A stretch of 43,822 nt of DNA from Neptuniibacter sp. (GCF_024231755.1 NZ_JAAEQH010000118.1:1-43822), one strand, 5' to 3'. Positions 9,294 to 18,823 are shown, counted from the first letter of the stretch. Made by a program: numbers and translations. The notes: generated by a model from the sequence alone, not told the origin.

Positions 9294-10232
9294 TCAGACA
9301 AAGCGTCTTTTAAACTCTTTAGGAGTCTGCCCAGTAATCTTTACAAATGTTTTGCGGAACGCGCTGATATCTTCATAGCCGACTTCGGTGGCGATCTTTT
9401 CAAAAGAGCCGGTGTTGCTTTCAATAAGCTCACAGGCCTTTTGCACCCTTAAATGTTGTAGATAGTGAGTTGGTTTGAAGCCTGTGGCTTTCACAAAACG
9501 GCGTAAGAAAGTTCTCTCTGTGAGATGAGAGAGTTCGGCGAGATTTTTTATCACAACCGTTTTATTAAAATCGCGCTGCAGAGCATGCTGAGCCTTCACA
9601 ATGGCATCATCTCCGTGACCAAGTTTAGGAGTGAAAGTTTGATAGTAGCGTTGCTCTCTCGGAGAGGTATCTACGATAAGAAACTTACCTAACTGGCGCA
9701 TAATCTGTGAGTTTGTGAACTGAGCCACCAGCTCCAGACCAAGATCGATCCAGCTCATCAGGCCTCCAGCCGTCACAATGTCCATATCGTTGATCAGCAG
9801 TTTGTTACTATCCAGTTCCACATCGGGAAAGCGTTTAGAGAACTCATCGGCTAACACCCAGTGCGTCGTAACCCTTCTACCGTTGAGTAACCCGGTTTCC
9901 GCCAACACAAAAGCGCCTGCACAGACAGAACAGATAATCGCTCCATTCTGGTGTTGCTGCTTAAGCCACCTGAGCAATCCTGCTTGAGGGTCAAGGTAAT
10001 AACTATCATCCAAACAGGGAGGTAGAATGATTACCCGAAGCGGATTTATCTCAGCTTCTGCCACTGTATCCAGCAGTGAACCATCACACATATGAGTTTT
10101 AAATACATCGCCTAATCCATGCTGATTACAGATTGTATTCGCCAGATAAAACTGTTCTGCCAAACCCTGTACTGCAGATAGCAACGCGCCGGGGTAATGC
10201 ACGATACCGATATCAATCTGAGATTTTGTCAC
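9294..10232 (-). CDS. GlxA-type AraC family transcriptional regulator
   Basis: 312 residues starting at GTG, with AGAGG a few bases upstream. The N-terminal half (~5-185) is a DJ-1/PfpI-like domain with the nucleophile-elbow block IICSVCAGAFVLAETG (Cys104 at the elbow). The C-terminal ~100 residues hold two AraC helix-turn-helix motifs (LAELSHLTERTFLRRFVKATG and IATEVGYEDISAFRKTF). GlxA-like proteins usually sense a small metabolite and activate a neighbouring catabolic gene. It is divergent from the isochorismatase-like gene across a 133-base shared promoter region, so that gene is the likely target. It is convergent with the STAS gene, 51 bases apart. Confidence 0.9.
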   Translation of the reverse strand: MTKSQIDIGIVHYPGALLSAVQGLAEQFYLANTICNQHGLGDVFKTHMCDGSLLDTVAEAEINPLRVIILPPCLDDSYYLDPQAGLLRWLKQQHQNGAIICSVCAGAFVLAETGLLNGRRVTTHWVLADEFSKRFPDVELDSNKLLINDMDIVTAGGLMSWIDLGLELVAQFTNSQIMRQLGKFLIVDTSPREQRYYQTFTPKLGHGDDAIVKAQHALQRDFNKTVVIKNLAELSHLTERTFLRRFVKATGFKPTHYLQHLRVQKACELIESNTGSFEKIATEVGYEDISAFRKTFVKITGQTPKEFKRRFV

Positions 10233-10365
10233 TTTCAGCCTCTTTTATGCCGCTTACGCCTCCGGTATATCATCTAGGTTCGGCAAATAATATCAACCTC
10301 TAAAAAATCAGGATGAACAATCCCGTACTAAATACGCAGCAAAATAAAGCCGTTAAGGAGAAATT

Positions 10366-10968
10366 ATGAGTGAATTAACCACCATTCGTGATCTTGCAGG
10401 TCTGGGACATGAGTCCAGCGCTATCAGTAACTCTGCACTAATTATTATTGATGCGCAAAACACCTACTGCGAGGGCGTGATGAAGCTTGACGGTGTTGAA
10501 GTAGCGCTAGAGGAATGCAAAAAACTATTAGATCGCTTCCGTGAAGCTGGACGGCCAATTTTCCACATTCAACATGATGCGGGACCAGGTACCCCATATG
10601 ATGTGAGTGCACCTATTGGACAGATTGCAGATATTGTCTCTCCTATCGATGGGGAAACTGTTATCACTAAAAACTTCCCTAACTCGTTCACTCAAACCGA
10701 GCTAGATAGCTTGCTGAAGGATGAAGGGGTATCCAACCTTATCCTGGCTGGTTTCATGTCTCATATGTGCGTCAATTCCACTGCTCGTGGTGCTTTCAGC
10801 TTAGGCTATAACCCTACCGTGGTAGCTTCAGCTACAGCGACCCGTTCTCTGCCCTCAAAAGTAACGGGCAAAGCGGTTCCATCCGAGCAAGTACACGAAG
10901 CCGCTCTTGCTGCTCTGTCGGATCTTCCATCTGCAGTAGTGCCTTCTATAGCAGATGTACCTGACTGA
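10366..10968 (+). CDS. Cysteine hydrolase, isochorismatase family
   Basis: 200 residues. The cysteine-hydrolase triad is visible: Asp29 in ALIIIDAQNTY, Lys102 in VITKNFPNSF and Cys135 in GFMSHMCVNSTARGA. The cis-peptide region before the cysteine is typical. Relatives hydrolyse isochorismate, nicotinamide or N-carbamoyl amides; the substrate cannot be told from sequence. AAGGAG stands just before the ATG. Divergent transcription from the GlxA-like regulator suggests inducible expression. A strong hairpin follows the stop. Confidence 0.9.
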   Translation: MSELTTIRDLAGLGHESSAISNSALIIIDAQNTYCEGVMKLDGVEVALEECKKLLDRFREAGRPIFHIQHDAGPGTPYDVSAPIGQIADIVSPIDGETVITKNFPNSFTQTELDSLLKDEGVSNLILAGFMSHMCVNSTARGAFSLGYNPTVVASATATRSLPSKVTGKAVPSEQVHEAALAALSDLPSAVVPSIADVPD

Positions 10969-10989
10969 TTAGCAATTGATCCACGGTTA

Positions 10990-11017
10990 TAGATCCATCT
11001 CAGGAGAGATGGATCTA
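10990..11017 (+). terminator. Perfect 12-bp hairpin after the hydrolase gene
   Basis: Twelve perfect base pairs (TAGATCCATCTC with its complement) close an AGGA loop 22 bases after the stop. A pyrimidine-rich stretch, not a pure T run, follows. Likely terminator. Confidence 0.6.
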
Positions 11018-11200
11018 CCTCTTTACTCTAACCTTGGCGAAAACCAGTCATAAAACAACGTTAGTAAGAGCCATAAATTGGTAAGTGTTATTCAAGTAAC
11101 ATAGATGTGAACAAAAGATTGTCACAGAAGGCAATTACAAAAAAAATATGATATTTGATTGCCTTTAGTAGAAATAAAAACAAACAAATGCTGGGTTATT

Positions 11201-11965
11201 TTATTGATAACCTAACTCTTCAATTAAATTAGGCGATTTACTATCCAGATAGTCGAGTAAGCCCTGATCAAGATGAGTTTTCCAGTCACCAACGACACCT
11301 TTTCTAAAGTGCGAATTTATATCTTCCTCACCTTGCTCTCTACCATCAGCTTTCTTCTGAAAACTATGTTTATGACAAAGCTGTTGAAAATCCTCAGGGA
11401 CCATATGAATATCTAGAAATATAAATAGCTGCTTCAAAAACTCTTCAGGATCTCTTGAAATCAGCTCGTAATTGAATACCTTTTCACCACTTTTTGCCCA
11501 AGATAGCTGGGCATCGAAGTAACCAAAAGAGTCAATTTTATCGATTATATACCTTAAACCATCATCCCTATTAAGCTGAACGAGCTGAGCTCTCATCTCT
11601 GGAATTGGGTCCATGAGCTTATGAGAATACTTCGCTGAATAATACCAAGAGACAACACTATCTCTCGGGTCCCTTGTAATGAAGAAAGTTTTATATGCAC
11701 CACTTTTTTTAATATTTTTATAGGTGTCATTATTAATATACAAATGGGTAACAACCGTCTTTTCAGGAAAAGGCTCAGTTATATTGGCCGTATTTAACCC
11801 AAGCACCCTATATGGATGCATAGCTAGACCTGTATATTGATTAAATAATGGATCATCAAACACCGCACGCAACCATTGGCTTGCAGTTTTTTGAACACAG
11901 CAATAATAAATATTATCAAGTCCAATCATATTCTGTTCTGGAATTCCCATTACTTGGCCTAGCAT
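11201..11965 (-). CDS. PAPS-dependent sulfotransferase domain protein
   Basis: 254 residues, a typical length for a soluble bacterial sulfotransferase. The 5'-phosphosulfate loop is YYCCVQKTASQWLRAVF (KTASQW at 26-31) and the 3'-phosphate motif is FFITRDPRDSVVSWYYS (~94-110, with Arg and Ser of RDPRDSVVS). Both are intact, so transfer of sulfate from PAPS to a hydroxyl or amine is the predicted activity; acceptor unknown. No good ribosome site precedes the ATG, and ATGs at residues 6 and 13 are alternatives. It is last in a minus-strand group with a BioD-like NTPase, a hotdog-like protein and an ATP-grasp ligase, but 373 bases of non-coding DNA separate it from them. Base composition is AT-richer than its neighbours, suggesting separate acquisition. 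Confidence 0.85.
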   Translation of the reverse strand: MLGQVMGIPEQNMIGLDNIYYCCVQKTASQWLRAVFDDPLFNQYTGLAMHPYRVLGLNTANITEPFPEKTVVTHLYINNDTYKNIKKSGAYKTFFITRDPRDSVVSWYYSAKYSHKLMDPIPEMRAQLVQLNRDDGLRYIIDKIDSFGYFDAQLSWAKSGEKVFNYELISRDPEEFLKQLFIFLDIHMVPEDFQQLCHKHSFQKKADGREQGEEDINSHFRKGVVGDWKTHLDQGLLDYLDSKSPNLIEELGYQ

Positions 11966-12338
11966 AGTAGTTTGAATAAAATTTCGGTCATAGTAATCAA
12001 GCAGATTTTTTTGATCAACATACTAGAAGGCCATAACGTTCTGAATCCATAGAACATAAAGATTTTGGCTTATGGACCCAACGGTGCGCAGGCCTTTAAG
12101 GAAGGCGTTTTTCATTAGATATTGCTGTACAACTCATTGATGATGTCGAGACGGAATCAGATGAGCAGTTCTTCTTTAAGCTTTCCTATGCAGACAATAG
12201 AAAATTTCTGACCACTTGGCAGTCATGGAACAGAGCCCGCCTCAGGGGCCATCATCTGTTGGTCTTGGCCTAGACCTTGGGTCTCTGACAAATAGGCTAT
12301 CGATATTGGGATAGACTCGACGAAAAGCGGTGATTACT
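11966..12338. other. Intergenic stretch with possible gene remnant
   Basis: No intact gene. On the plus strand two open segments in neighbouring frames read like one protein broken by a frameshift. One includes AYGPNGAQAFKEGVF and stops at 12116-12118; the other runs 12115-12273 with FFFKLSYADNRKFLTTWQSW. The family is not recognised. Confidence 0.3.
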
Positions 12339-13139
12339 TCAGTCCTTTAAACGAAGTAACTGCGCCATAAGTTTATCCGAAAAGCTTGAGACCCGGCTCC
12401 TTTCAACCTGCTTCATTTTAAGCGAACGAGCACTATCGCCTGCAGCATTGAGTTCAGCTTGTATGTTCTTGACGTGAAGCACTCTTGAAGTATCAAAGCG
12501 TTTTTTTAAATTTATCTCAGGGAACAAATAAACGCTCCCTGCCGATATGAATATGATATGAGTAACTGCCTGCTCCTCCCTCCAGACAGGCAAAAAGGGG
12601 CCCGCGCTCTCGATAACAATAGCATCTGGGTTCAGGCCTTCTATATAACGATAGGCAGATTCTATTTTAGGTAGATATTCACCAGGGGTAGGTAAAGCGG
12701 TCATATCCAGCTTTGACAGCGGGGAGTAACCGAGAAAATTCTTTAAATCCTTTTTCGCAGTAAACTCATCAAACAAACGGCTTTTATGATAAGAAAGCGT
12801 GTTTAATGACTTTGATCCGCAACGAACAAGCATAGGCTCTTTGATGCTTTCACGAAACAACATCCAGAATGGATTTACCACATCTAACAATTTCCAATCA
12901 CTAAGGTCTGAGGATAGAAATAGATTGATTGATTCGTCGCCACACAGTCCGTATTCAGACTCTGGATTATAATTTAGTAACAACTCATAGGTTTCTTTAA
13001 AACGTGTTCCGAGAATCGGTTTGAATGCGATAGCACTTCGACCAGACGCGTTCAGAACACGCGCTGTCGCACAAGTAAGGGTCGTCTTGCCACAGTTGGT
13101 AGAGTCACCGATCACCCAATAGACATCAGGACTATGCAT
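12339..13139 (-). CDS. BioD-like P-loop NTPase
   Basis: 266 residues. The N-terminus VYWVIGDSTNCGKTTLTCATARVL carries a Walker A loop (GDSTNCGKT, ~11-19), followed by a second strand ending in AFKPI. That order, P-loop then KPI/KPV, is seen in dethiobiotin synthetase (BioD) and related SIMIBI NTPases. A later AIVIESAGPF (~174-183) resembles the strand-plus-ESAG segment of that group. There is no biotin gene nearby, and the middle region is unlike true BioD, so an ATP-dependent carboxylation, ligation or metal-insertion role in the local cluster is more likely. AAGAGG stands five bases before the ATG. It lies 181 bases from the hotdog-like gene on the same strand. Confidence 0.65.
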   Translation of the reverse strand: MHSPDVYWVIGDSTNCGKTTLTCATARVLNASGRSAIAFKPILGTRFKETYELLLNYNPESEYGLCGDESINLFLSSDLSDWKLLDVVNPFWMLFRESIKEPMLVRCGSKSLNTLSYHKSRLFDEFTAKKDLKNFLGYSPLSKLDMTALPTPGEYLPKIESAYRYIEGLNPDAIVIESAGPFLPVWREEQAVTHIIFISAGSVYLFPEINLKKRFDTSRVLHVKNIQAELNAAGDSARSLKMKQVERSRVSSFSDKLMAQLLRLKD

Positions 13140-13320
13140 AAAAACCTCTTAAAGCCTGTCTTAAAATTTTGGAGTCCGTCTTCATAACGGCTTAACAAAC
13201 AAAGCCCTTCGAGCTGCTTACATGCTCATGCGACCGATAACCAAACGGGTTCTAATTTGGCCCTCATCTCAACATAAGCAGAGTGAATCTGGGAATAAAG
13301 ATTAAAAGTATTTAAAACAG

Positions 13321-13788
13321 TTAAGATAAGAAACCTTTTAGCTTTACTTCAAAGAGCCCGCCTTGCTCATCGGTCACACGAAAGTCAGCTGAACAATATA
13401 AGTTTTCGCCTCGCTTGCGCATTTTTTGTACTTTCATTTCCACATAAATAGCATTTGGGTTGCGGATAGCTCTAACAGTCTTAGTATGGCTCTCAACCAT
13501 CCAGCCCTCTCTTGTTTTCTCATCCAGCCCGGCCCAATTATGACCGTAGATAATCATCAGCTGTGAAAGAAATTCGAGGGTGGAAAAAATTGTCAGATGA
13601 AAGCCATGTTCATCCGTATCAGACACATAGGTGGAGCTCATCGACAAAGTCGCATTCAACAGATCCCCACTAATTTCAACTTGCTCTATTTTCCAGGATT
13701 CCTGCTTTCGTCCATCATTCAAGTAGTGAGAAGATAGTTTTTCTATTTCTGCTGCGCTTAAACATACCTTCTTAGATTTGTCTTGCAT
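13321..13788 (-). CDS. Hotdog-fold-like protein, coupled to the ATP-grasp gene
   Basis: I place the start at 13788, giving 155 residues beginning MQDKSKK. This ATG overlaps the upstream stop as TAATG and is preceded by GGGGA at good distance; a longer reading from 13812 is possible. The pattern, a helix (FHLTIFSTLEFLSQLMIIYGHN, beginning with a histidine) followed by an antiparallel strand-rich half ending SADFRVTDEQGGLFEVKL, looks like a single hotdog domain of the FcoT/AvrD/dehydratase-like kind. No definite family match can be given by eye. The stop-start overlap implies translational coupling and equal expression with the ligase, so it probably acts on the same substrate or product. Confidence 0.55.
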   Translation of the reverse strand: MQDKSKKVCLSAAEIEKLSSHYLNDGRKQESWKIEQVEISGDLLNATLSMSSTYVSDTDEHGFHLTIFSTLEFLSQLMIIYGHNWAGLDEKTREGWMVESHTKTVRAIRNPNAIYVEMKVQKMRKRGENLYCSADFRVTDEQGGLFEVKLKGFLS

Positions 13789-15683
13789 TACATCCCCGAT
13801 ATAACTTTGCATACTTTGTTTGTATATTCTTCTGGCTGACGAACTACAGTTGAGCCCTCAGTTAAAGACTCAATCCAGTGAGCATATTTCTCATCAATAC
13901 AAACTTCTTCACTGATAGAACATAGAGAGGAGCATAACTTTCTGGAACGAGCCCAATCGTCTTCCTCACTATCATCAATTTCCGGGCCTGCGATCACCAG
14001 CAAATCGATCTTATCCACCGGCAATCCCTTGTTCTCTATTTCATCACGGTCTATTACTAAAACAGCCAGTTCAACCGTAGAGTCATTTATTAATGCACTT
14101 CCACCACGATAACCCCCTAATACGGCATCAGAGATTTGCTGATTTTTGATCCAGGTGCTCGTTGGCAATGCTAACCCCACACAACGGCCATCATTATCCA
14201 ACGCTTCACGCAAAGCCCTGAACCAAGGCTCTTCTGTGACCTGGCCAACAATCACAACCACGGGGATACGTCCCTTATTTACCAGTAATTTTTCTAGTAT
14301 CTCTGCGGGCAGATGGGGGAATAGCTGCGGCTGCGCATTAACTTCACATATAGCACCGCCAGTTTCTTTCCAAGAGCGGCTTATATCAGGCACTAACAAA
14401 TCAATACCTGCCAGATCCAGGCGTAAAACTCGAGCAGCTCTTACCGCTAGTTCCAAATTATCTTGATGTGCGATATCTAAAACTGGAACAGGCATTCCTC
14501 CGCTAGCCACATTGGATGCCCGCCGCAACCGTACAAATTTTCCTACTTCAGGAACTGACTCTACACTAAGGTTTTGCTCCTCGAGTAACGCAAATGCTTC
14601 GTCATCCAGTTTGATACGCTTTAGTAATGCATTACTACCTGGCTCCCCTCTCAGAGGGTCCGCATTTGTTATGTCCAGTAATTCTGCAACTGTTGTGATT
14701 CCATCACCAGTCACCCCTCCTGGCATACGGTGACTAGCCCACAACACCTTATTTTCAAATACCTGAATGCGATAATCATTACCTTCAATGTATTCTTCTA
14801 CAAGAATAAGGTTCGATAATTCAGACACTCTTGTATAAGCGTCACGAACAGAATGAGAAGTTTTAAGACCAACTTCTACCCCTTTGCCTCCATCCAGATT
14901 TGCGGGTTTAACTACAACGGGGTATCCCAATTGTTCAGCCGCTTTTATGGCTTGTTCTCCGCTAGTTACTAAATAGTGCTTCGGAACAGGGATCAACGAG
15001 CTATCTAATATTTGAGCTGCTGTATCTTTTCTTCTAACCAATCCCGCTGAAATATTTGGAGTGTTATCCGTAAACGAGCTATCAAGCCAACGTGCGTTAA
15101 CGCCCCAACCAAACTGGTATACATTTCCTCGTACTTTCCGCCAGGGTATTCCAGACTGATCTGCTGCACTAAGAAATCGCAATGAGTTCATCCCTTTAGG
15201 AGCGATCCCCTTTATATGGCCAATCGTGGTCTCTACCTGCTTTCCAGCATTTGTGGTTAACCTTCCGGCTATAGCGAGATTAAAGAGTCTGATCGATTGT
15301 ATGACTGCTTCTCTAACCGGATACTCATGATGATCAAGTCCAGGAAATATGAGAGTTGCTGTTTTTTTGCCACTCTTGGGTAAACCTCTAACCGTTTCAA
15401 AAAACAGGGGCATACCTGCCTTTTCAAGAATCGAAAGAGAGCAACGTGCCAACCTCCCTAAGACCGGTTCCCTCCCCAGAGCAATTCCAATCGGACAATT
15501 AGGTTGCTGCGACAATAGCTTTTTCATTATGGCATCAAAGGCTTTCAGCGCATGGGGCTTCACTTGGCTTACATTTAATTCCAACTCAATTATGACTTGT
15601 GGTTGTGAATAGCCAGGAACATAACCAGGAATAGCTCTACAACTTTTCAGCTGGATAGGAAGGGAAGAGGGGTTAGGTTTCAT
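13788..15683 (-). CDS. Cyanophycin-synthetase-like ATP-grasp ligase with reduced Mur-like half
   Basis: 631 residues. Residues 1-200 correspond to the N-terminal domain of cyanophycin synthetase (CphA). An ATP-grasp domain follows (~215-470), with VVVKPANLDGGKGV (Lys259), LVEEYIEGNDYRIQVF (~294-309) and CEVNAQPQL near its end (Asn449), so ATP and metal sites look intact. CphA (about 870 residues) then has a Mur-ligase module with a GTNGKT P-loop. Here only ~160 residues remain; the place expected for the P-loop reads VVVIVGQVTEEPWFR, with no GKT. An echo of the Mur central domain (GGYRGGSALINDSTVELAVLV) is still readable. Polymerising true cyanophycin is therefore doubtful; an amide-forming ligase for a small peptide-like product is inferred. 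The stop overlaps the next gene's start. Confidence 0.75.
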   Translation of the reverse strand: MKPNPSSLPIQLKSCRAIPGYVPGYSQPQVIIELELNVSQVKPHALKAFDAIMKKLLSQQPNCPIGIALGREPVLGRLARCSLSILEKAGMPLFFETVRGLPKSGKKTATLIFPGLDHHEYPVREAVIQSIRLFNLAIAGRLTTNAGKQVETTIGHIKGIAPKGMNSLRFLSAADQSGIPWRKVRGNVYQFGWGVNARWLDSSFTDNTPNISAGLVRRKDTAAQILDSSLIPVPKHYLVTSGEQAIKAAEQLGYPVVVKPANLDGGKGVEVGLKTSHSVRDAYTRVSELSNLILVEEYIEGNDYRIQVFENKVLWASHRMPGGVTGDGITTVAELLDITNADPLRGEPGSNALLKRIKLDDEAFALLEEQNLSVESVPEVGKFVRLRRASNVASGGMPVPVLDIAHQDNLELAVRAARVLRLDLAGIDLLVPDISRSWKETGGAICEVNAQPQLFPHLPAEILEKLLVNKGRIPVVVIVGQVTEEPWFRALREALDNDGRCVGLALPTSTWIKNQQISDAVLGGYRGGSALINDSTVELAVLVIDRDEIENKGLPVDKIDLLVIAGPEIDDSEEDDWARSRKLCSSLCSISEEVCIDEKYAHWIESLTEGSTVVRQPEEYTNKVCKVISGM

Positions 15684-15867
15684 TACTGGCTTGAATCCAT
15701 ATTCATAAGAGGGGCTTTCAAGGCAAGGATACTCTAATTACATGTAAATCACCGCAGGTAGTTTAGGGTGCTTATTTCATAGAGATGGTTGTTCGTTTTA
15801 TATAGAACCGACAATCACAGACAAAATTGTCTGAGCTCATAGCTTAAAAACTGAAGGGATGACTCGG

Positions 15868-15902
15868 GCAGCCCCCGACAAATAAGATCGGGGGCTGCTT
15901 TT
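15868..15902 (+). terminator. Strong intrinsic-type hairpin (GCAGCCCCCGA stem)
   Basis: An 11-bp perfect stem with a 9-base loop, then TTTT on the plus strand. It lies just beyond the end of the minus-strand chemotaxis receptor gene. The T-tract is on the plus strand, so it is oriented oddly for that gene; on the minus strand the stem lacks a U-tract. Confidence 0.7.
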
Positions 15903-15915
15903 AACCATGGCTAGG

Positions 15916-17949
15916 TTAAAACCTGAACTGACTAACCAGTTGCTGCAGGTTTGACGATAGAGTTTTAAGTCGCTCTGCAGACTTATTAGTTTCGGCAGCG
16001 TTCTCCTTTGTCGATGAGGAAGCATCATGAATTCGAACAATGCTCTGATTCATCTCTTCAGCAACATCACTTTGTTCTTTAGCTGCATTTGCGATCTGAA
16101 TATTGAGAGTGGTCGTAGTAGTAACAGCTGAGTGAATCTCAGAGAAAGAGGTGCTGGCTTTCTGGGCTTGATGTACACTTTGCTCAGCACTTGTTTGGCT
16201 TTTCTCCATAACTACCACGGCTTCATTTACGCGATTTGTAACACGATCAAGAAGTGAGGCAATCTCTTCAGTTGATACCTGTGTTCTCGAAGCAAGGGTT
16301 CTAACTTCATCAGCTACTACAGCAAAACCTCTACCCTGCTCTCCTGCACGAGCAGCCTCGATAGCGGCATTGAGTGCGAGCAGATTAGTTTGCTCAGCGA
16401 TTTCATTGATCACATTCACAATCTCGTTGACACCCTGGGTGTCATTGCCCAGCTCATCAATCACTGCGGCTGCATTCTGAATATTTTGAGTAAGCTCTTG
16501 GATACTCTGCGAGTTGGAATCAACTAAGTTACGGCCTTCACCAACAATGACTTCAGCCTGGGATGTTTGCTCTGATGCATTCTGAGCAAAGGAGGAAACT
16601 TCATGAACAGACGCAACCATCTCATTCATTGCCGCTGCAACTTGATCAGCTTCCGACTGTTGATCTTTCATGCCGTTATAACTTGCGGTGGATGCACTCA
16701 TCATCTGTTCTGATGCTGAAGCGATCTCTAGACTTGAGCCGGTAACTTTAGATACGAGATCATTCAAACCCGTATTCATCTGATTGATGGCTTTGTTTAG
16801 CTTTGCAAATTCATTATCTCCATCGATCTCAACATCCGCTGTAGTGAGGTCACCTTTGGCGATCTGACGGGTGCGAAAAACGACTTGATCGACCGCTTTT
16901 GAAATTGAACCCGCCAGTATCATTGAAATAGCAATACCGATGATCACGACCATGACCAAACCAACGAACATCCATAGCAGCACTGAATCGTAATCATCGT
17001 GCAATGCTTTATTGTCTTTATCCAGAATTTGATCTTGCTGCTTTCTTAACTCGGCTAAAATTTTCAGAATTTTATTTGCCCTTGGTGCAGCCTCAGTGCC
17101 CAATAAGAAGTTAGCCTTATTCCAATCTTCCGCTTGCCGCAGGCTAAACATTTTTTCTGGATAGGCCGAAAATTCCTGACGTTTTGTTACATAGTTATTC
17201 CAGGCATCTGCTTGTGCGCCCTCGAATAGATAGGACATCGTTTGCAGTTCTTCTAAGCGCGCGGTGTTTGTCTCCCAGCGCTTCCTAAAGTTATCTGCAT
17301 AAGAGAGATCCCCGGACAACAAATACGCACGAACACTTGCAAGGCCTAGAGCAAAGGAGCCTCGGCTGTCAGCCATCAGCTTTAACAGGTACTTACGCTG
17401 TGGAGTGGCGGGTAATGTTTCCTCAATATTGATCGTATCAGTTATAGCCGCCGCTATATCACCTGCAAGAGGGGCTGCTTCGGTTAACAACATTTTGAAG
17501 GCCGGTATGTTATCTGCTGTATGCGATATATCTTCTACTTGTTGTTGTGCAGTTCTGAATTCTTCAACCAATGTTTTGATTTTCGCTAAGCGGGCTTGGT
17601 TCTCAGATGATTCCCAAAGCACATCAAAACTCTCAAGCTGTGTTAACGACTCATCAATTTTAGTCCAACCAGATGCTCGTTCATTTTTGAATAATGTAGC
17701 TTTATCAGTCGCGCCCCCAAGAATCATATATCCACGCAACCCTGCAAGAGATAGATGGACCCCATCAACAAACTGCAGAATATTCGCCACAACAGGGGTA
17801 CGTACCAGAAGAACATCATCTTGAGTTTCTGACATATGCTGCAAACGTGAGAACGTCAGTAGATATGAAATACAGAGAACAGCAAGAATCGTTGCAAAAC
17901 TAATAAAGAGTTTACTTTTGATACTTAGTTTTGAGAGCACATTCGACAT
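15916..17949 (-). CDS. Methyl-accepting chemotaxis protein with long helical sensor
   Basis: 677 residues from the ATG at 17949 (MSNVLSK), chosen because GGAAG stands five bases before it; an ATG four codons earlier lacks such a site. There is one membrane helix near the N-terminus (~14-32) and a long all-helical periplasmic region (~33-320) of about 290 residues, the size of helical bimodular (HBM) sensors that bind organic acids. A second membrane helix (~323-346), a HAMP domain and the cytoplasmic signalling hairpin follow, with [20 protein letters not shown] and [13 protein letters not shown]. It should couple to CheA/CheW located elsewhere. It stands alone, with a strong hairpin past its end. 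The ligand is not predictable by eye. Confidence 0.92.
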   Translation of the reverse strand: MSNVLSKLSIKSKLFISFATILAVLCISYLLTFSRLQHMSETQDDVLLVRTPVVANILQFVDGVHLSLAGLRGYMILGGATDKATLFKNERASGWTKIDESLTQLESFDVLWESSENQARLAKIKTLVEEFRTAQQQVEDISHTADNIPAFKMLLTEAAPLAGDIAAAITDTINIEETLPATPQRKYLLKLMADSRGSFALGLASVRAYLLSGDLSYADNFRKRWETNTARLEELQTMSYLFEGAQADAWNNYVTKRQEFSAYPEKMFSLRQAEDWNKANFLLGTEAAPRANKILKILAELRKQQDQILDKDNKALHDDYDSVLLWMFVGLVMVVIIGIAISMILAGSISKAVDQVVFRTRQIAKGDLTTADVEIDGDNEFAKLNKAINQMNTGLNDLVSKVTGSSLEIASASEQMMSASTASYNGMKDQQSEADQVAAAMNEMVASVHEVSSFAQNASEQTSQAEVIVGEGRNLVDSNSQSIQELTQNIQNAAAVIDELGNDTQGVNEIVNVINEIAEQTNLLALNAAIEAARAGEQGRGFAVVADEVRTLASRTQVSTEEIASLLDRVTNRVNEAVVVMEKSQTSAEQSVHQAQKASTSFSEIHSAVTTTTTLNIQIANAAKEQSDVAEEMNQSIVRIHDASSSTKENAAETNKSAERLKTLSSNLQQLVSQFRF

Positions 17950-18366
17950 AACTACTTCCATCTTGAATTGGTCGTTATAAATTTATTCGCACCATCCTTG
18001 AGCGCTTTGCCCCATAAACATCCAAAGCTATTCTCAATCCTCTGAGGAATGCGATGGAGATATACTTATTAGCCCCTACTAACCCTAAAATTCCCCAATC
18101 AATGATGAATAGGGGCTATTCGGAATTAGGTTGTAGAGAATAAATCCGTATAAGGAGTTTCCCGTACTGAAACCCAGCTATAGAGCTGATTAATTTCGAT
18201 ACCCTAACGAACACTTAAGCAATTAAAATACCAATGCGAATAACCGCACATATAGCAAGGAAATGTCATAAAAATCATAATGTTAAATGAGATATAGAGT
18301 TCCTATCCTGCGAGATATTCACCCTGCAAACAGGTCTAATGATGAGCCGGTTACGTGGGCGGATAG

Positions 18367-18633
18367 GCTAAAGAGAAAGCAGATAAGGATTTTATCGATG
18401 GTCTCCCTAAATATCCTGATGATGCACATATCGTTAAAGAAATCTCAGGTCTAGCACGAGGGATGGGCTTCAACCTTCTTGCTGAAGGAATTGAGACAGA
18501 GGAACAGCTAGCTTTTGTAAGAGATCAATTGGATTGCCATGTTATACAAGGCTTTCATATCTCTAGCCCCCTCTCCAAACAACAGCAACAAAACTCTCAA
18601 TTTTATAGCGACTATACCCCTCCTGCACTGTGA
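18367..18633 (+). pseudogene. C-terminal remnant of an EAL (c-di-GMP phosphodiesterase) gene
   Basis: The frame opens after a TAG at 18364 and runs to TGA at 18631-18633, about 88 codons. It reads KADKDFIDGLPKYPDD, then AHIVKEISGLARGMGF, LLAEGIETEEQ and HVIQGFHISSPLS. These match in order the last quarter of EAL domains (the KIDRSF, IV..I..LA, AEGVET and QGY..S.P blocks). There is no start, and the catalytic first half is missing; upstream DNA in any frame shows no further EAL sequence. It is therefore a dead fragment. The intact EAL gene at 40450-42165 gives an internal comparison. Confidence 0.85.
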
Positions 18634-18764
18634 CCAGAGCGGGGCAATGAGTGAATAGCCACATAACCTAATCTATTGGCGAAGATAGACAGGCATAGCA
18701 AATGCCGTTATCTCTCACTCTTTACAATTACCGTTATCTGAAATTGAAAGCGATTCCACACAGA

Positions 18765-18778
18765 TTGATTTAGATCAA
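18765..18778. promoter_or_regulatory. Perfect FNR/Anr box
   Basis: TTGATTTAGATCAA matches the TTGAT-N4-ATCAA consensus exactly. It lies 103 bases before the ATG of the secreted protein at 18881, a suitable place for oxygen-responsive activation. Confidence 0.75.
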
Positions 18779-18823
18779 GAAACAAACAAAGCCCTTACAA
18801 AAAGCAAGACTTTTTATTCATCC

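Noticed and set aside
12339-13139. Reading the NTPase as biotin-pathway BioD
   Set aside because: Only the P-loop and KPI strand resemble BioD; there are no other biotin genes and the middle region differs.
13788-15683. Calling the ligase a true cyanophycin synthetase
   Set aside because: The Mur-ligase P-loop is absent and the protein is about 240 residues short; no cyanophycinase is nearby.
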